This document shows positions 21,415 through 31,702 of a stretch of DNA of 64,000 nt, piece by piece. This DNA is from Talinum fruticosum (Eukaryota; Streptophyta; Magnoliopsida; Caryophyllales; Talinaceae), in the NCBI GenBank assembly GCA_021018815.1, contig JAITYX010000090.1, forward strand, positions 248,001 through 312,000. The letters are read 5' to 3'. The notes under the pieces are model-generated. The model worked only from the letters and a program-made list of their open reading frames with translations. It searched no databases and was not told where the DNA came from. The stretch's first letter is position 1, and each line of letters starts with the position of its first letter. The translations under genes and the position numbers were made by a program.

Positions 21415-22270
21415 TATTATGCTCCGAAGTAAGAAAGAATCTTGTATCGGGTACTATTCTCAATAGGTTTGGCTTCAAGCAAGTGTATGAAGTCGATAAG
21501 TTTATTCTGTCTAAGGGGTTTGTCTTTGTGGGGAAGGTTTATTTGTGTGGAGACATGTTTAAGTTTAATGTTGCTAATGCTTCTAGTAGTAATGGCAAGA
21601 TAAATGATTCTACTTATATGCTTGTTTCTTCTCCTTCTTCTCTATGGCATATTCGTCTTAGACATGTTAATTATAAAAGATTAAAAGAGATGTCTACACT
21701 TGATTTGATTCCTAGTTTTAATGGAATGATAGAGAAGTGTAAAACATGCATGCTAACAAAGATTACTAGAAGTTCTTTTCCTAATATTGATAGAGTCACT
21801 AAATTACTTGATTTAATTCATAGTGATTTAGGTGATTTTTACAGCACTCCTTCTATTGTAGGAAAGAAATACTATGTCACTTTCATTGATGATTACTCTA
21901 AATTTTGCCAAGTTTATCTTTTGCATTCTGAAGATGAAACACTAGACAAATTTAGGATCTTGAAATCTGAAAGTGAGTTGCATTGTGAGACCTTTATTTA
22001 GCGCTTAAGATCCGATAGGGGTGGAGAATATTATGAGCCAAGTTATTTCCAATCAACCAAGTATAATCCATGAAATTACTGCACCTTATACACCACAACA
22101 AAATGGTGTGGCTGAATTGGAAAAATAGAACCATAACTGAAATGGTAAATGATATATTTTCTAATTCCGGTTTAAGTGATGGCTTTTGGGGTAAAGCAAT
22201 GCTCACAACTTATTACATCCTAAATAGAGTTCCTAACAAGAAGAGTTCTACTAAATATGAGTTTTGGAAT
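21415..22270 (+). pseudogene. Copia pre-integrase and integrase fragment
   Basis: Continuation of the Copia element at 13082. YYAPK.RKNLVSGTILNRFG is followed by the ORF at 21483-22001, with LWHIRLRHVNYKRLKEM (pre-integrase), CKTCMLTKITRSSFPN (end of the zinc-binding part), and LLDLIHSDLGDFYSTPS and YYVTFIDDYSKFCQVYLL (integrase core with the two catalytic aspartates). After a stop come RSDRGGEYYEP and APYTPQQNGVAE, the region of the third acidic residue. Homology ends at FWN near 22270, where secreted-protein gene leader begins. Reverse transcriptase, RNase H and the 3' LTR are gone. Confidence 0.85.
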
Positions 22271-22349
22271 AAATTGCATCAAAACTTAATTTGCTAATCA
22301 TTCACAACCATAATAAAAAGAGAAATAAAAACCTATTTCTTATACAGAC

Positions 22350-22559
22350 ATGGACACCAGAACTATTCTAGTGATCAACTTATCAATCGTATTAGTGCTT
22401 ATTGCTAGCTCTCAAGCTACACCTCCATCAACTGAAGAAACTGTAAAAGAATGTGGATTGAAGACTCAGGAACATTGTAAAGGCTCAAATATATTTTACA
22501 TATTCATCGAGAAAACTTCTATAAACAAAGATTGTTGTACCAAATTTATCATCATATAA
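22350..22559 (+). pseudogene. Truncated small secreted cysteine-rich protein gene, copy 2
   Basis: The first 65 residues match the 114-residue subtype (MDTRTILVINLS... to INKDCCTKF), including signal peptide and the first four cysteines. The reading then runs into III and a stop because sequence equivalent to the 3' flank (TCATCATATAAATAATTAAT) follows directly. The C-terminal part with the last two cysteines is deleted. Upstream, homology starts in the TATA region at about 22270, where the Copia integrase ends (GGAATAAATTGC instead of CTATAAATTGC). Gene end and promoter are therefore both damaged. Confidence 0.8.
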
Positions 22560-22881
22560 ATAATTAATATAACTATTGCATTTTGTTTTCATGATGTGTG
22601 TATCTTTACTTATGTTACCATACAATTAAGAAAAGATATACATATTAGCCACTTCATTTTCATATGCTAATTATGGAAGAATGAGAAACTTTCTTTCAAT
22701 TATTAATTTGAATATCTCTCTCATTACAAAATTATCCATTTAATCTTTGAATGATTCTTTGTTAAACTTTAGACATCCCAAAAAATGTGTGTCGTTCTCT
22801 AAACTTTACAAAATACCCGATTATAGACAAAACCCAAACGAAAATTTCTCATTCTTCCATAATTAGCGTTCCTGTCTAAGC

Positions 22882-22889
22882 TATAAATT
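22882..22889 (+). promoter_or_regulatory. TATA box of copy 3
   Basis: TATAAATT lies 82 bp before the ATG at 22964, within CTAAGCTATAAATTGC, conserved in the copies at 25763 and 30402. Confidence 0.6.
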
Positions 22890-22963
22890 GCATCAAAACT
22901 TAATTTGCTAATCATTCAAAACCATAATAAAAAAGAAAAATAAAAACCCATTTCTTATACAAC

Positions 22964-23308
22964 ATGGAAACCAGAAATATTCTAATGATCAACTTATCAA
23001 TCCTATTAGTGCTTATTGCTAGCTCACAAGCTACACCTCCATCAATTGAAGAAACTATAAAAGAGTGTGGATTGAAGACTCAGGAACGTTGTAAAGGCTC
23101 AAATATATTTTACATATTCATCGAGAAGACTTCCATAAACAAAGATTGTTGTACCAAATTGATGGAGATGGGAAGACAATGTCATGATCTTCTCACAAAT
23201 TCCATCCTCAAAAAGTCGGACTTCAAGGAAAGGGTGCCAACAATAATGGAAAATCATAATGATCTTTGGACCAAATGTGAGAAGGATGGTGAAATTCATG
23301 TTGCTTGA
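22964..23308 (+). CDS. Small secreted cysteine-rich protein, Prolamin-like (subtype 114 aa), copy 3
   Basis: An intact single-exon ORF of 114 residues. The signal peptide is residues 1-23 (METRNILMINLSILLVLIASS). The mature part begins QATPPSIEETIKECGL and has C-x7-C-x18-CC-x9-C-x31-C, ending CEKDGEIHVA. The pattern resembles Prolamin-like (ECA1-type) secreted peptides; partners and role are not known from the sequence. It differs from the copy at 30402 only at residue 8 (Met/Val) and from the copy at 25763 at residues 5 and 8. It has its own TATA box and a conserved A-rich leader. The opposite-strand ORF is a shadow. Confidence 0.85.
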   Translation: METRNILMINLSILLVLIASSQATPPSIEETIKECGLKTQERCKGSNIFYIFIEKTSINKDCCTKLMEMGRQCHDLLTNSILKKSDFKERVPTIMENHNDLWTKCEKDGEIHVA

Positions 23309-23490
23309 AATATGCCATGCAAAATTTTGCTTCATATAGATATGGGTTGAAAAGTTGTTCACTAAATCCTGTATTATGGACGTACATGTTAATTATTTAA
23401 GTTATTTGAATTAAATTTGTCATCACAATTTGCATTTTGTTTTAACCTTGTCTCATGGTTAATTTTTCATGTTTATTTCTTATGAAAATA

Positions 23491-25588
23491 TTACAAATTA
23501 CGTTACGATTATTCTTTGTTCAGTTGACGGTTATTTATCTTGGCGAAAGCAATTTTCCTCTTTCACTATTATGCATCGGATAAGTGATATGCTTGATGGT
23601 TCTATTTCTCAACCGTCGTCTCACTTAGTGGTTGCTCCGGGTTGTTCGATTGTAAATCCTAATTACTCATATTGGTTACGAGTTGATCGGTTGTTCCGTG
23701 CTTGGATTTTTGCTACTATTTCCTCCGAAACTTTGAGTGAAGTTCATAGCTTGCCTTGTTCCCTCCAAATTTGGCAACATTTAGAGTCTCGGTTCAACAC
23801 TCGCTAGTTTAGCTCGGGCTCTAGACCTTAAACGAATGCTTGCTCATGTTTCTATGGGGAAAATTAGTCCATGGATGATTATCTCCGAACCATTAAGAAC
23901 ATAGCTAATTCACTTGCTACTATTCAGTCCCCGTTACGGACTTAGAACCGATTTAGTTTACAACTCGCTGGGCTCCCTTTCGAGTATCATACCTTTGTCA
24001 CCGCTTACTCTCTCGCTTCCTAGTGTTCATACTTTTGATGATCTGCGCTCCAAACTTATCTTTTACGAGCAACGGCTTAATTTTGGACGTGATCATGATC
24101 CCCATACGCATCGGGCATTCGTCTCCCTCCTCTCGACTACTTCGCACCAAAGAGTGATGCTTCCAATTCGGGGTGCATCTTCAGGATCATTTGGCTCCGG
24201 GAAAGGACATTCTAGCCACTACAAAAAAGGTCAAGGGGGTCTGAACAATCACAATCGGAATCGCAACAATAATCGTAAGCATCAGCAAGTCTACCACCGC
24301 AACAATTCTTTTGATCAGGCTTCCCTTAGAAGTGTGCCTATAGGTACTGCATTTCGTAATTCAGTTGAGTCATTGTCTTGCACTTTTGGTCCTTCTACTT
24401 CGTGTACTAACTACTCCCATGCAGGCACTAAGCTGTTCGAAGGGATATTAGGTTCTCATCTTAATGTTGTTTGCCAAATTTGTTATGCTCCGGGGCATTC
24501 CGCTAACAGTTTCCCAATCGCTATCAACCTCATCAGCAACCCGCACTTCCTACATTTGCTACTTTCAATCTGGTTGAAAATGGTGAACAACCGGGGTATC
24601 TCGATTCAGCAGCGGCCTCTCACATGATGCTCGATGATGGTAAGCTATCTTCTAAATCGCTTACTCCGGTCCTATTAAGGTTCGGGTTGGAAATGGAACC
24701 TTATTACCTATTTCTAATGTTGGTACTCGTCATTGCAAACCGCTTCTCGGCCACTTCTTTTAAAACCTGCTTATCATGTGCCTCAACTTCAGCATAACCT
24801 CCTGTCGGTCAAACAGTTGTGTCGGGATAATAATTGTCATGTCACCTTTCATACTCGATTCTATTTTTGTAAAGGACAACACCTCGGGCGATATTCTTTT
24901 GCAGGCCCCCAGTGTAGGCAATGTCTATCCTTTACATCCGCCCATTGAGACACTACCTATTTTCGCTAACCTAGCTTTGAGTGAGACTCGGCGATACCTT
25001 GCATCGGAGACTAGGACATTGTGGAGCTCGAGTTTTGGATTTACTTAGGAGAAATAAATCTGTTAAACTTACAAATAGTTTTCATGATACTTGTACGACT
25101 TGTCGTTTAGCAAAGTCACATACTCTTCCTTTTACATTAGCGTAACATCGATCTGTTTCCGTTCTTGAATTAATACATTCAGATGTTTGGCAATCACCTT
25201 GGCTTTCACATAAAGTTTTTCGATATCTTGTTGTGTTTGTAGATGATTTTACCAGGTTTACCTGGATTTATCATATGCGATTGAAATCTGAAGTATGTTC
25301 AATTTTTGTAATTTTCAGACTTTAGTTGAAAATCTTTTTAATTGCAAAATTTAAATCTTTCAGAGTGATGAAGGTAAAGAGTTTGATGATTCTCCTCTTT
25401 TTCTCATTTTCTTCAAAAAGGGATCCTTTTTGAAAATCTTGCTCTCGATACGCAACAACATAATGGGGTTGTTGAGTGTAAGCATCGCCATATTTCGGAA
25501 ATGACCCATGCATTTCTAATTGATTCTTCCATGCCTGCTCAATTTTGGTATCTAGTGTTAGCATCCAATAATCCACCACTATTATATA
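23491..25588 (+). mobile_element. Internal Copia fragment between inverted gene copies
   Basis: A Copia polyprotein without LTRs: Gag at 23500-24160 (YLSWRKQF, IWQHLESRFNTR, LDLKRMLAHVSMGK, FDDLRSKLIFYEQRLNFG), zinc knuckle CQICYAPGHSANSF near 24475 with the final Cys replaced by Phe, protease region LDSAAASHMM near 24600, pre-integrase LLSVKQLCRDNNCHVTF near 24798, and integrase HDTCTTCRLAKSHTLPF, LELIHSDVWQSPW and YLVVFVDDFTRFTWIYHM at 25080-25280. Frames shift repeatedly. It is a different Copia family from the element at 13082. Confidence 0.85.
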
Positions 25589-25762
25589 TTTTCATACGAA
25601 TAGAAATAAAAAATTAACAAGGTTAAAACAAAATGCAAATTATGATGACAAATTTAATTCAAATAATTTAAATAACTAACATGTACGTCCATAATACAGG
25701 ATTTAGTGAACAACTTCTTTTCAACCCATATCTATATGAAGCAAAATTTTGCATGGCATATT

Positions 25763-26107
25763 TCAAGCAACATGAATTTCACCATCCTTCTCACATTTGG
25801 TCCAAAGATCATTATGATTTTCCATTATTGTTGGCACCCTTTCCTTGAAGTCCGACTTTTTGAGGATGGAGTTTGTGAGAAGATCATGACATTGTCTTCC
25901 CATCTCCATCAATTTGGTACAACAATCTTTGTTTATGGAAGTCTTCTCGATGAATATGTAAAATATATTTGAGCCTTTACAACGTTCCTGAGTCTTCAAT
26001 CCACACTCTTTTATAGTTTCTTCAATTGATGGAGGTGTAGCTTGAGAGCTAGCAATAAGCACTAATAGGATTGATAAGTTGATCACTAGAATAGTTCTGG
26101 TTTCCAT
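25763..26107 (-). CDS. Small secreted cysteine-rich protein, Prolamin-like (subtype 114 aa), copy 4
   Basis: An intact 114-residue ORF on the minus strand, identical to the copies at 22964 and 30402 except for METRTILVINLS at the start. Signal peptide, six cysteines and the GEIHVA tail are all kept. It lies tail-to-tail with copy 3 across the Copia fragment. A TATA element is at 26181-26188. Expression and function cannot be judged from sequence. Confidence 0.85.
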   Translation of the reverse strand: METRTILVINLSILLVLIASSQATPPSIEETIKECGLKTQERCKGSNIFYIFIEKTSINKDCCTKLMEMGRQCHDLLTNSILKKSDFKERVPTIMENHNDLWTKCEKDGEIHVA

Positions 26108-26180
26108 GTTGTATAAGAAATGGGTTTTTATTTTTCTTTTTATTATGGTTTTGAATGATTAGCAAATTAAGTTTTGATGC

Positions 26181-26188
26181 AATTTATA
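26181..26188 (-). promoter_or_regulatory. TATA box of copy 4
   Basis: TATAAATT on the minus strand, about 75 bp before the ATG at 26107, in the same CTAAGCTATAAATTGC context as copies 3 and 5. Confidence 0.6.
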
Positions 26189-26419
26189 GCTTAGACAGGA
26201 ATGCTAATTATGGGACAATGAGAAACTTTCGTTTGGGTTTTGTCTATAATTGGGTATTTTGTAAAGTTTAGAGAAGGACACACATTTGTTGGGATGTCTA
26301 AAGTTTAACAAAGAATTATTCAAATTTTAAATGGCTAATTTTGTAATGGGAGAGATATTCAAAATGCACGGTGTAAAATACAGTGTAGAAGGGGGAAAAT
26401 GAGTTGAGAGTTTAACTGA

Positions 26420-26700
26420 CACTACAACTAATTAGAGACCAAATTTTTCGGTCTCTTAATTATATCAAAGAGTGAATAGAGATAGGAAATATTTTGTCTT
26501 AAAAATTGTGGTCACAATTTGAATCTATAAATGAAATGCTAAAACGTTGTCTCAATATGAGAATGAGTTAGAAACCACTTTAGTTTGAATCTATAAATGA
26601 AATGCTAAGACGTCTCAATATGAGACTGAGTTAGAAATCATTTTAGTTAGACTCTGACAGAGACTAAATTTGCAGTATTTAGTACAGACAAGTATTTAAA
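26420..26700 (+). mobile_element. CACTA-type terminus (AGAGACC family), left end
   Basis: CACTACAACTAATTAGAGACC begins right after TTTAACTGA in the upstream flank of copy 4. The following 250 bp carry AGAGACC/GGTCTCT words and two direct copies of about 50 bp (26519-26573 and 26584-26638), as is usual for CACTA subterminal regions. The same words recur at 39480-39655. A matching right tip was not found, so the extent of this element is open. Confidence 0.5.
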
Positions 26701-27899
26701 GCGTGTGTAAGTACAAGTATGAGTGGTTTCAAAAGGTTTTCAAACCACCACATTGTTTGACAACCTTTAACTCGGGAGCTTACTTGGATGATGCCTTTGA
26801 ATATTTTATAGTAGGTTTAGAAAATTTAGGGCTTCCTTCTTTTAATTTGGCTAAAGAGAGATTTTATTTGGTGGGGGGGTTAACTTTAGCAAAGGAGGAA
26901 AATTAAGTGGGTTTCAAATTGTTACTTCATAGCAGATTTAGAAAATAATAAGTATGTTTCAAATTAAGTCTAACTTATTCACCAAATTTTAAATGAAGTC
27001 AAACAAATCCAATGGGCCACTTGTAGGAACCACGGGTCGTCCCCGTAGGGACAAGTGGAATGCTTTTCCCTGCAGAAGCATCGACTCTTTTTAGTTTAAG
27101 GTGAAATGGGTCTCTTATTAAGTTTAATTAGATAATTAGATTTTAAAATAAATTTAGGAGAAATTTTGATTGATGATTTTATTAATTATTTGATTTTCTA
27201 AATAAATTTGTGTGAAGTCTCATGATGTTATTTCTTAAGCAAAAGAATCAGAAAAATAAAAATAAATCTCTTTACCACAAAGCTACTAGACTAGACAATA
27301 GATTGCCTAGGCCCGGAGCTAAGCTAAGTTACCAGCCAAGGTCGGTTGTCGCCTGTCCCGATCGGTGACCGGATCTAGTCATCCGGCCAGGACCGAGGAA
27401 TCGGTCTCGGTCAAATGATTTAGGCTGCTCTAAACCTCACTTTGAATATGAAATTTAAAGCAAATAATGTGGAAGCGATTTAGCATGACAAAAACAATAT
27501 CAAGAAATTAGATGGAAATAAAAAAGAGGAACAAGACAAGAATTTAATGTGGAAAGTCAAACTCGGGAAAAAACACAAAGGTCAAAAGTACACTCGATTT
27601 CACTATTATGAGAGAGTATAAGAACAATCTCAAACCCCAAGACCTTCCCAAACCTGAGATATCCCATTCTCACAATGCTCTCCTCACAATAACTCCTTGG
27701 TGGTTTACAATGAAAGTCAACCCTCTTTTAAATAGCGGAAAAACACTAATAACAAGCTCGCAACAAAATCTCCTAAACCTACAAAAATTTTAGTTCTAAT
27801 TCTAATAGGTAATAATTACCTAATACAAATAGGAAACAATCTATAAGGAAACAATATTTCCTAAAACATGAGATTTTGGAACACCACCCAACAATATCC
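26701..27899. other. Unassigned interval with LTR-like text
   Basis: No convincing gene. The ORF at 26703-26906 is not recognised. The interval holds a GC-rich patch at 27300-27430 (GATCGGTGACCGGATC) and, near 27700-27850, text resembling a Copia LTR in minus orientation (GCTATTTAAAAGAGGG as a TATA-like element) just 3' of the Copia fragment that follows. Confidence 0.4.
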
Positions 27900-28890
27900 A
27901 CTTTGGACCAAAATCCCAAAAAACATGCTTGTCACCTTCAACCTACCTCTCCTTCCCGAGAAGTAGCACCCCGGAGGGCTCCCGAAAGGAAATCACAACT
28001 TATCACCATCCACTAAATCCAAGCTCCCCTTGGACTTAGCTAAAGGAATCATCTCCATAAATCTTTTTGACATGATCCAACCACATATCAAACAAATTAG
28101 TTGACCCGAGTAGTTGTACCTAAAACTGTTGAACTTGCAGTTGAACCTTGAAGGGATGTAGAGACCTCCGCATCATGAACCCTTCAACAAAACCTTGAAA
28201 CCTTTGGACACCTTCAAGACTCCACCTTCAGTCGAATACCTTATCCCTTTAGCTTCAAAGGCACCTAATGAGATCAAATTGTGTTTTATATCGAGAACAT
28301 GCCCAAACCTTAGTTATTAAGGTCTTCACGGCATCGTCATGATTTTTAATCCGTACTATACCAATTCTAGTAACTGAGCATTGGACATCATTGCCTAAAT
28401 TAACAATTCCAGAATCAACAAGTATCATATGTGGAAAACAAATATTTGTTAGGACACACATGAAAAGTACATCCAGAATCTAAAACCTATTCGAAACACT
28501 TCCCTTTTTATGAGAAGCGAACAAAACATCACCATCCGACTCATCATCGAAAGAGAAAAACTAGCCTCACCCATATTCTTAGAGTCTTCCTCTTTCTCTG
28601 TTACCTTTAAGTTGGAATTAGAAAACTAAATTGACACCTTAAATAGCCTTAAGGGTTCCTCTCGGGGAATCCCGATGATATAATACTCCTAGGGTGGGGT
28701 TCGGGGTGTTACAAGGAGAATAGAATTAAACTCATCAAAATTATTTTGGATAGATGTACCTTCACCCATACGAATTGTGAACAATCGCTCCTTGAGCTGA
28801 ATCTTATTAACAAGACTCTGTCATATGGATTTGCTCTAAATTTTTCTATCTCTCCATGGTACTCTTGCAGTAAATGACTTCATGAAGTAC
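27900..28890 (-). mobile_element. Copia Gag-protease fragment
   Basis: On the minus strand, near 28870-28720 it reads LVNKIQLKERLFTIRMGEGTS and NNFDEFNSI (Gag). Near 28480-28255 it reads VLDSGCTFHVCPNKYLFSTY, DSGIVNLGNDVQC and GIVRIKNHDDAVKTL (protease, DSG present), then ISLGAFEAKGI and GGVLKVSKG. Frames are broken and no LTR is firmly seen. It belongs to a Copia family different from the other three in the window. Confidence 0.75.
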
Positions 28891-28908
28891 TTCCACTACT
28901 GCATGGAT

Positions 28909-29360
28909 CACTTATAACAACAGGTCTTTAACAACGGTTAAAAGGACAAACCGTCATGAAAAATGGATCGATGGCATTTTTGTAAATAACAGGCGTTGTT
29001 TAAGACATATGACAACGGTTGTTTGAAAATACACGTCGTCATAGGGCACATGTAACGACGATTCCGTGTTTGAACCGTCGTTAAATGGGTTTCACGGATC
29101 TAAAAATACCCGAAATTTGCTCATGCTCTTTTACACGCCCGGTTTATCTTCTCTATTTTCTCGGTCTTATCGCTTTTACACAGTCCTCTCGTCCATAATC
29201 CTTTGATTGCTTTTTCCTTTCCCTCACTATTTCCTCTTGTTTTTTTAGGTGTAGCTCTCCTATTTCCTTTTGCTCGGTCTACTACTTGTTTGACCTCTAG
29301 CCTCCGGCTCACTCTCTCCATTGTTGTTCTTCTTCCGGTATGATTCTCTATCACGTTTAT
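28909..29360 (+). mobile_element. CACTA-type terminus (AACGGTT family) with 5' exon-like block
   Basis: CACTTATAACAACAGG at 28909 is followed by ACAACGGTT, AACGACGATT and CCGTCGTTAAA repeats to 29090, a CACTA subterminal array. A C/T-rich block (29120-29335) then ends at TTCCG|GTATGATT, a splice-donor-like site. The two complete CACTA elements at 47936 and 54841 show the same layout of subterminal array, C-rich exon and GT. No right end was found. Confidence 0.45.
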
Positions 29361-30020
29361 TTTCACTTTAAGTTATTTATAAAATTTAGGTAGGTGAAAG
29401 TTGAATGTATTTGAGGTAATTTGAATATTGAAAAAGTGGGTAACGTTTGAGATTGCTGAAATGTTGAATTGTTTATTGAGAATGTAGGTAACATTTGTTT
29501 AGTTTATTAAGTTCGACATTCGTAAAATGTTAGAGATTTTGAGAAATGGGTTTAGGATTTTAGGATTTAATTTATAGGAAATAGAATGATAGTTAATGAT
29601 GGTAAATCGAAAGATTGCATCTAAATTTGTTTAGGGTTTTAGAGAAATAGAAAGATAATTTGGATACGAGGTCATCCCCAAAAACTTATTACTAAGTACT
29701 AGGGCTTTATTGTTTTCCATATAATTCGATTAATGGTATGCTTCGTTAAATTATTGTATGCATTTCATAAGTTAAGAGAACCCGTCAAACATCTGTACAT
29801 AACAAGTTATCCTAAGTCGCGAGTACGTGCATAAATGTACGTATAACGTTTAAGATATTGGCTTGGTATGTATAGATTTTTGAATCATTCGTGTTGGACA
29901 GTTGAGAATAATATCATAATAGTTATGTGGCTATTATAATCTTATCATAAATTTAACAAGATATCATGGTGCTCATTTCCCCTCTTGTTCTTCGGGTGCA
30001 ATTATAATGACGATTAGTTT
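29361..30020. other. AT-rich interval without a supported gene
   Basis: Possibly an intron-like stretch of the preceding CACTA end. No open frame, RNA gene or repeat is recognised. Confidence 0.4.
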
Positions 30021-30320
30021 GATGTGTGTATCTTTACTAATGTTATCATACAATTAAGAAAGGATATACATATTAACCACTTCATTTTCATATGCTAATT
30101 ATGGAAGAATGAGAAACTTTCTTTCAATTATTAATTTGAATATCTCTCTCATTACAAAATTATCCATTTAATCTTTGAATAATTCTTCGCTAATTGTGTG
30201 TCCTTGTCTAAACTTTACAAAATACCCAACTATAGATAAACCCAGACGAAAAATAGATAAAAACAGTTGAAATTGAAAGAAAGTTTCTCATTCTTCCATA
30301 ATTAGCATTCCTGTCTAAGC

Positions 30321-30328
30321 TATAAATT
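30321..30328 (+). promoter_or_regulatory. TATA box of copy 5
   Basis: TATAAATT 81 bp before the ATG at 30402, same context as copies 3 and 4. Confidence 0.6.
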
Positions 30329-30401
30329 GCATCAAAAATTAATTTGCTAATCATTCAAAACCATAATAAAAAGAAAAATAAAAACCCACTTCTTATACAA
30401 C

Positions 30402-30746
30402 ATGGAAACCAGAAATATTCTAGTGATCAACTTATCAATCCTATTAGTGCTTATTGCTAGCTCACAAGCTACACCTCCATCAATTGAAGAAACTATAAAA
30501 GAGTGTGGATTGAAGACTCAGGAACGTTGTAAAGGCTCAAATATATTTTACATATTCATCGAGAAGACTTCCATAAACAAAGATTGTTGTACCAAATTGA
30601 TGGAGATGGGAAGACAATGTCATGATCTTCTCACAAATTCCATCCTCAAAAAGTCGGACTTCAAGGAAAGGGTGCCAACAATAATGGAAAATCATAATGA
30701 TCTTTGGACCAAATGTGAGAAGGATGGTGAAATTCATGTTGCTTGA
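30402..30746 (+). CDS. Small secreted cysteine-rich protein, Prolamin-like (subtype 114 aa), copy 5
   Basis: An intact single-exon ORF of 114 residues. It has a signal peptide (METRNILVINLSILLVLIASS), the six-cysteine pattern C-x7-C-x18-CC-x9-C-x31-C and the CEKDGEIHVA tail. It is one residue different from copy 3 (Val for Met at position 8). The flanking 0.9 kb is duplicated with it, so the whole transcription unit was copied. The Prolamin-like assignment is by cysteine pattern only; another small plant cysteine-rich family is possible. Confidence 0.85.
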   Translation: METRNILVINLSILLVLIASSQATPPSIEETIKECGLKTQERCKGSNIFYIFIEKTSINKDCCTKLMEMGRQCHDLLTNSILKKSDFKERVPTIMENHNDLWTKCEKDGEIHVA

Positions 30747-30930
30747 AATATGCCATGCAAAATTTTGCTTCATATAGATATGGGTTGAAAAGTTGTTGTT
30801 TACTTAATCCTGTATTATGGACGTACATGTTAATTATTTAAGTTATTTGAATTAAATTTGTCATCACAATTTGCATTTTGTTTTAACCTTGTCTCATGGA
30901 TTATGTTTTATTTTTATTCTTATGAAAATA

Positions 30931-31186
30931 AATCAACCTTTTGGGCAATTTGGCGAAAATAAACTACAGTATTTGGCACGGACAATTAGTATTGCTAGAC
31001 AAAAATGACTTTAGGTGTAGCAATGAGCTAGCTATTAGTGAAGTCTGGAAGCTGATGTTGTTATAGGTAAGGTAGTTCTTCACAGAATGAACTTATCAAG
31101 CTCAAAGCATTAAACAAAAACCGTAGGCGAGTTTGCTAAAAACAATCAATACCAGCATTTACTACTAAGTTAAATATCAATAATAA
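30931..31186. other. Short interval without a recognised feature
   Basis: AT-rich sequence between the copy 5 unit and the MITE. It contains CAGTATTTGGCACGGACAA near 30969, similar to CAGTATTTAGTACAGACAA near 26674. Confidence 0.4.
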
Positions 31187-31437
31187 GCTTTGTATGAGAG
31201 CGTCTCACTTAAAAGTTATTGTAAGACGTAAACTTTTATAATAACTTTAAATACATAAAAGGTGAGTAATAATTTATTTAGGGATAATTCTAATAAAAGT
31301 CACATCTTGATGAATTATTATCCACTACCAAATTTAAAAATTATTATAATATAATTTATTAGTCATATCAAAACATTTAAAAAATTACATCATCTTACAA
31401 TAACTTTTATATAAGACGGCCTCATATAAAAATTTGT
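31187..31437. mobile_element. Short MITE with ~45-bp terminal inverted repeats
   Basis: About 250 bp with imperfect inverted ends: GTATGAGAGCGTCTCAC..AAAAGTTATTGTAAGACG on the left and CATCTTACAATAACTTTTAT..AAGACGGCCTCATA on the right. No coding capacity. The superfamily is not decided. Confidence 0.65.
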
Positions 31438-31702
31438 GAAATATCAATTAGAGAGAGACAAAACCAAATTTAGATGTAACTGTCATTTACAAGTTTGAAT
31501 TTCAAATGAGCTACGGTGTTGAAATAGAGCTACAACACATAACACTAACATGCAAGAAAATCCTCAAAAGACAAAATACAAGGCATGAAAATAACACAAA
31601 ACTAAAAAAACCAAATGAAAATTAAACTAAAGAAACGGACCTCTTGCAGACTGACCAAAACAAAATCTCAACCCGCCACATGCACGAAGAGATACCTAAA
31701 AA

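Larger units (their letters stand above)
22593..23490 (+). repeat. Duplicated unit a (copy 3 gene plus flanks)
   Basis: About 0.9 kb from GATGTGTGTATC to CTTATGAAAATA matches 30021-30930 in direct orientation and much of 25589-26419 in inverse orientation. Differences visible by eye are few. The right edge of homology (CTTATGAAAATA) is the same in several copies. Confidence 0.85.
25589..26419 (-). repeat. Duplicated unit b (copy 4 gene plus flanks, inverted)
   Basis: Reverse complement of the 22.87-23.49 kb and 30.3-30.93 kb units. At its left edge the 3'-flank homology stops at ATGAAAA, at the Copia fragment. At its right edge the upstream flank continues further than in the other copies of this subtype and matches the 9380-9410 flank (GGGGGAAAAT, AGTTTAACTGA) until a CACTA terminus interrupts it at 26420. 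Confidence 0.8.
30021..30930 (+). repeat. Duplicated unit c (copy 5 gene plus flanks)
   Basis: Direct repeat of 22593-23490, beginning GATGTGTGTATC and ending CTTATGAAAATA, with only scattered changes and a short extra stretch upstream of the promoter (near 30240-30285). Confidence 0.85.

Noticed and set aside
23099..23362. Antisense ORFs over the secreted-protein genes (also at 8371, 25706, 30537 and 34154)
   Set aside because: They recur only because the genes are duplicated. The sense frame has signal peptide, cysteines and conserved ends; the antisense has no such pattern.
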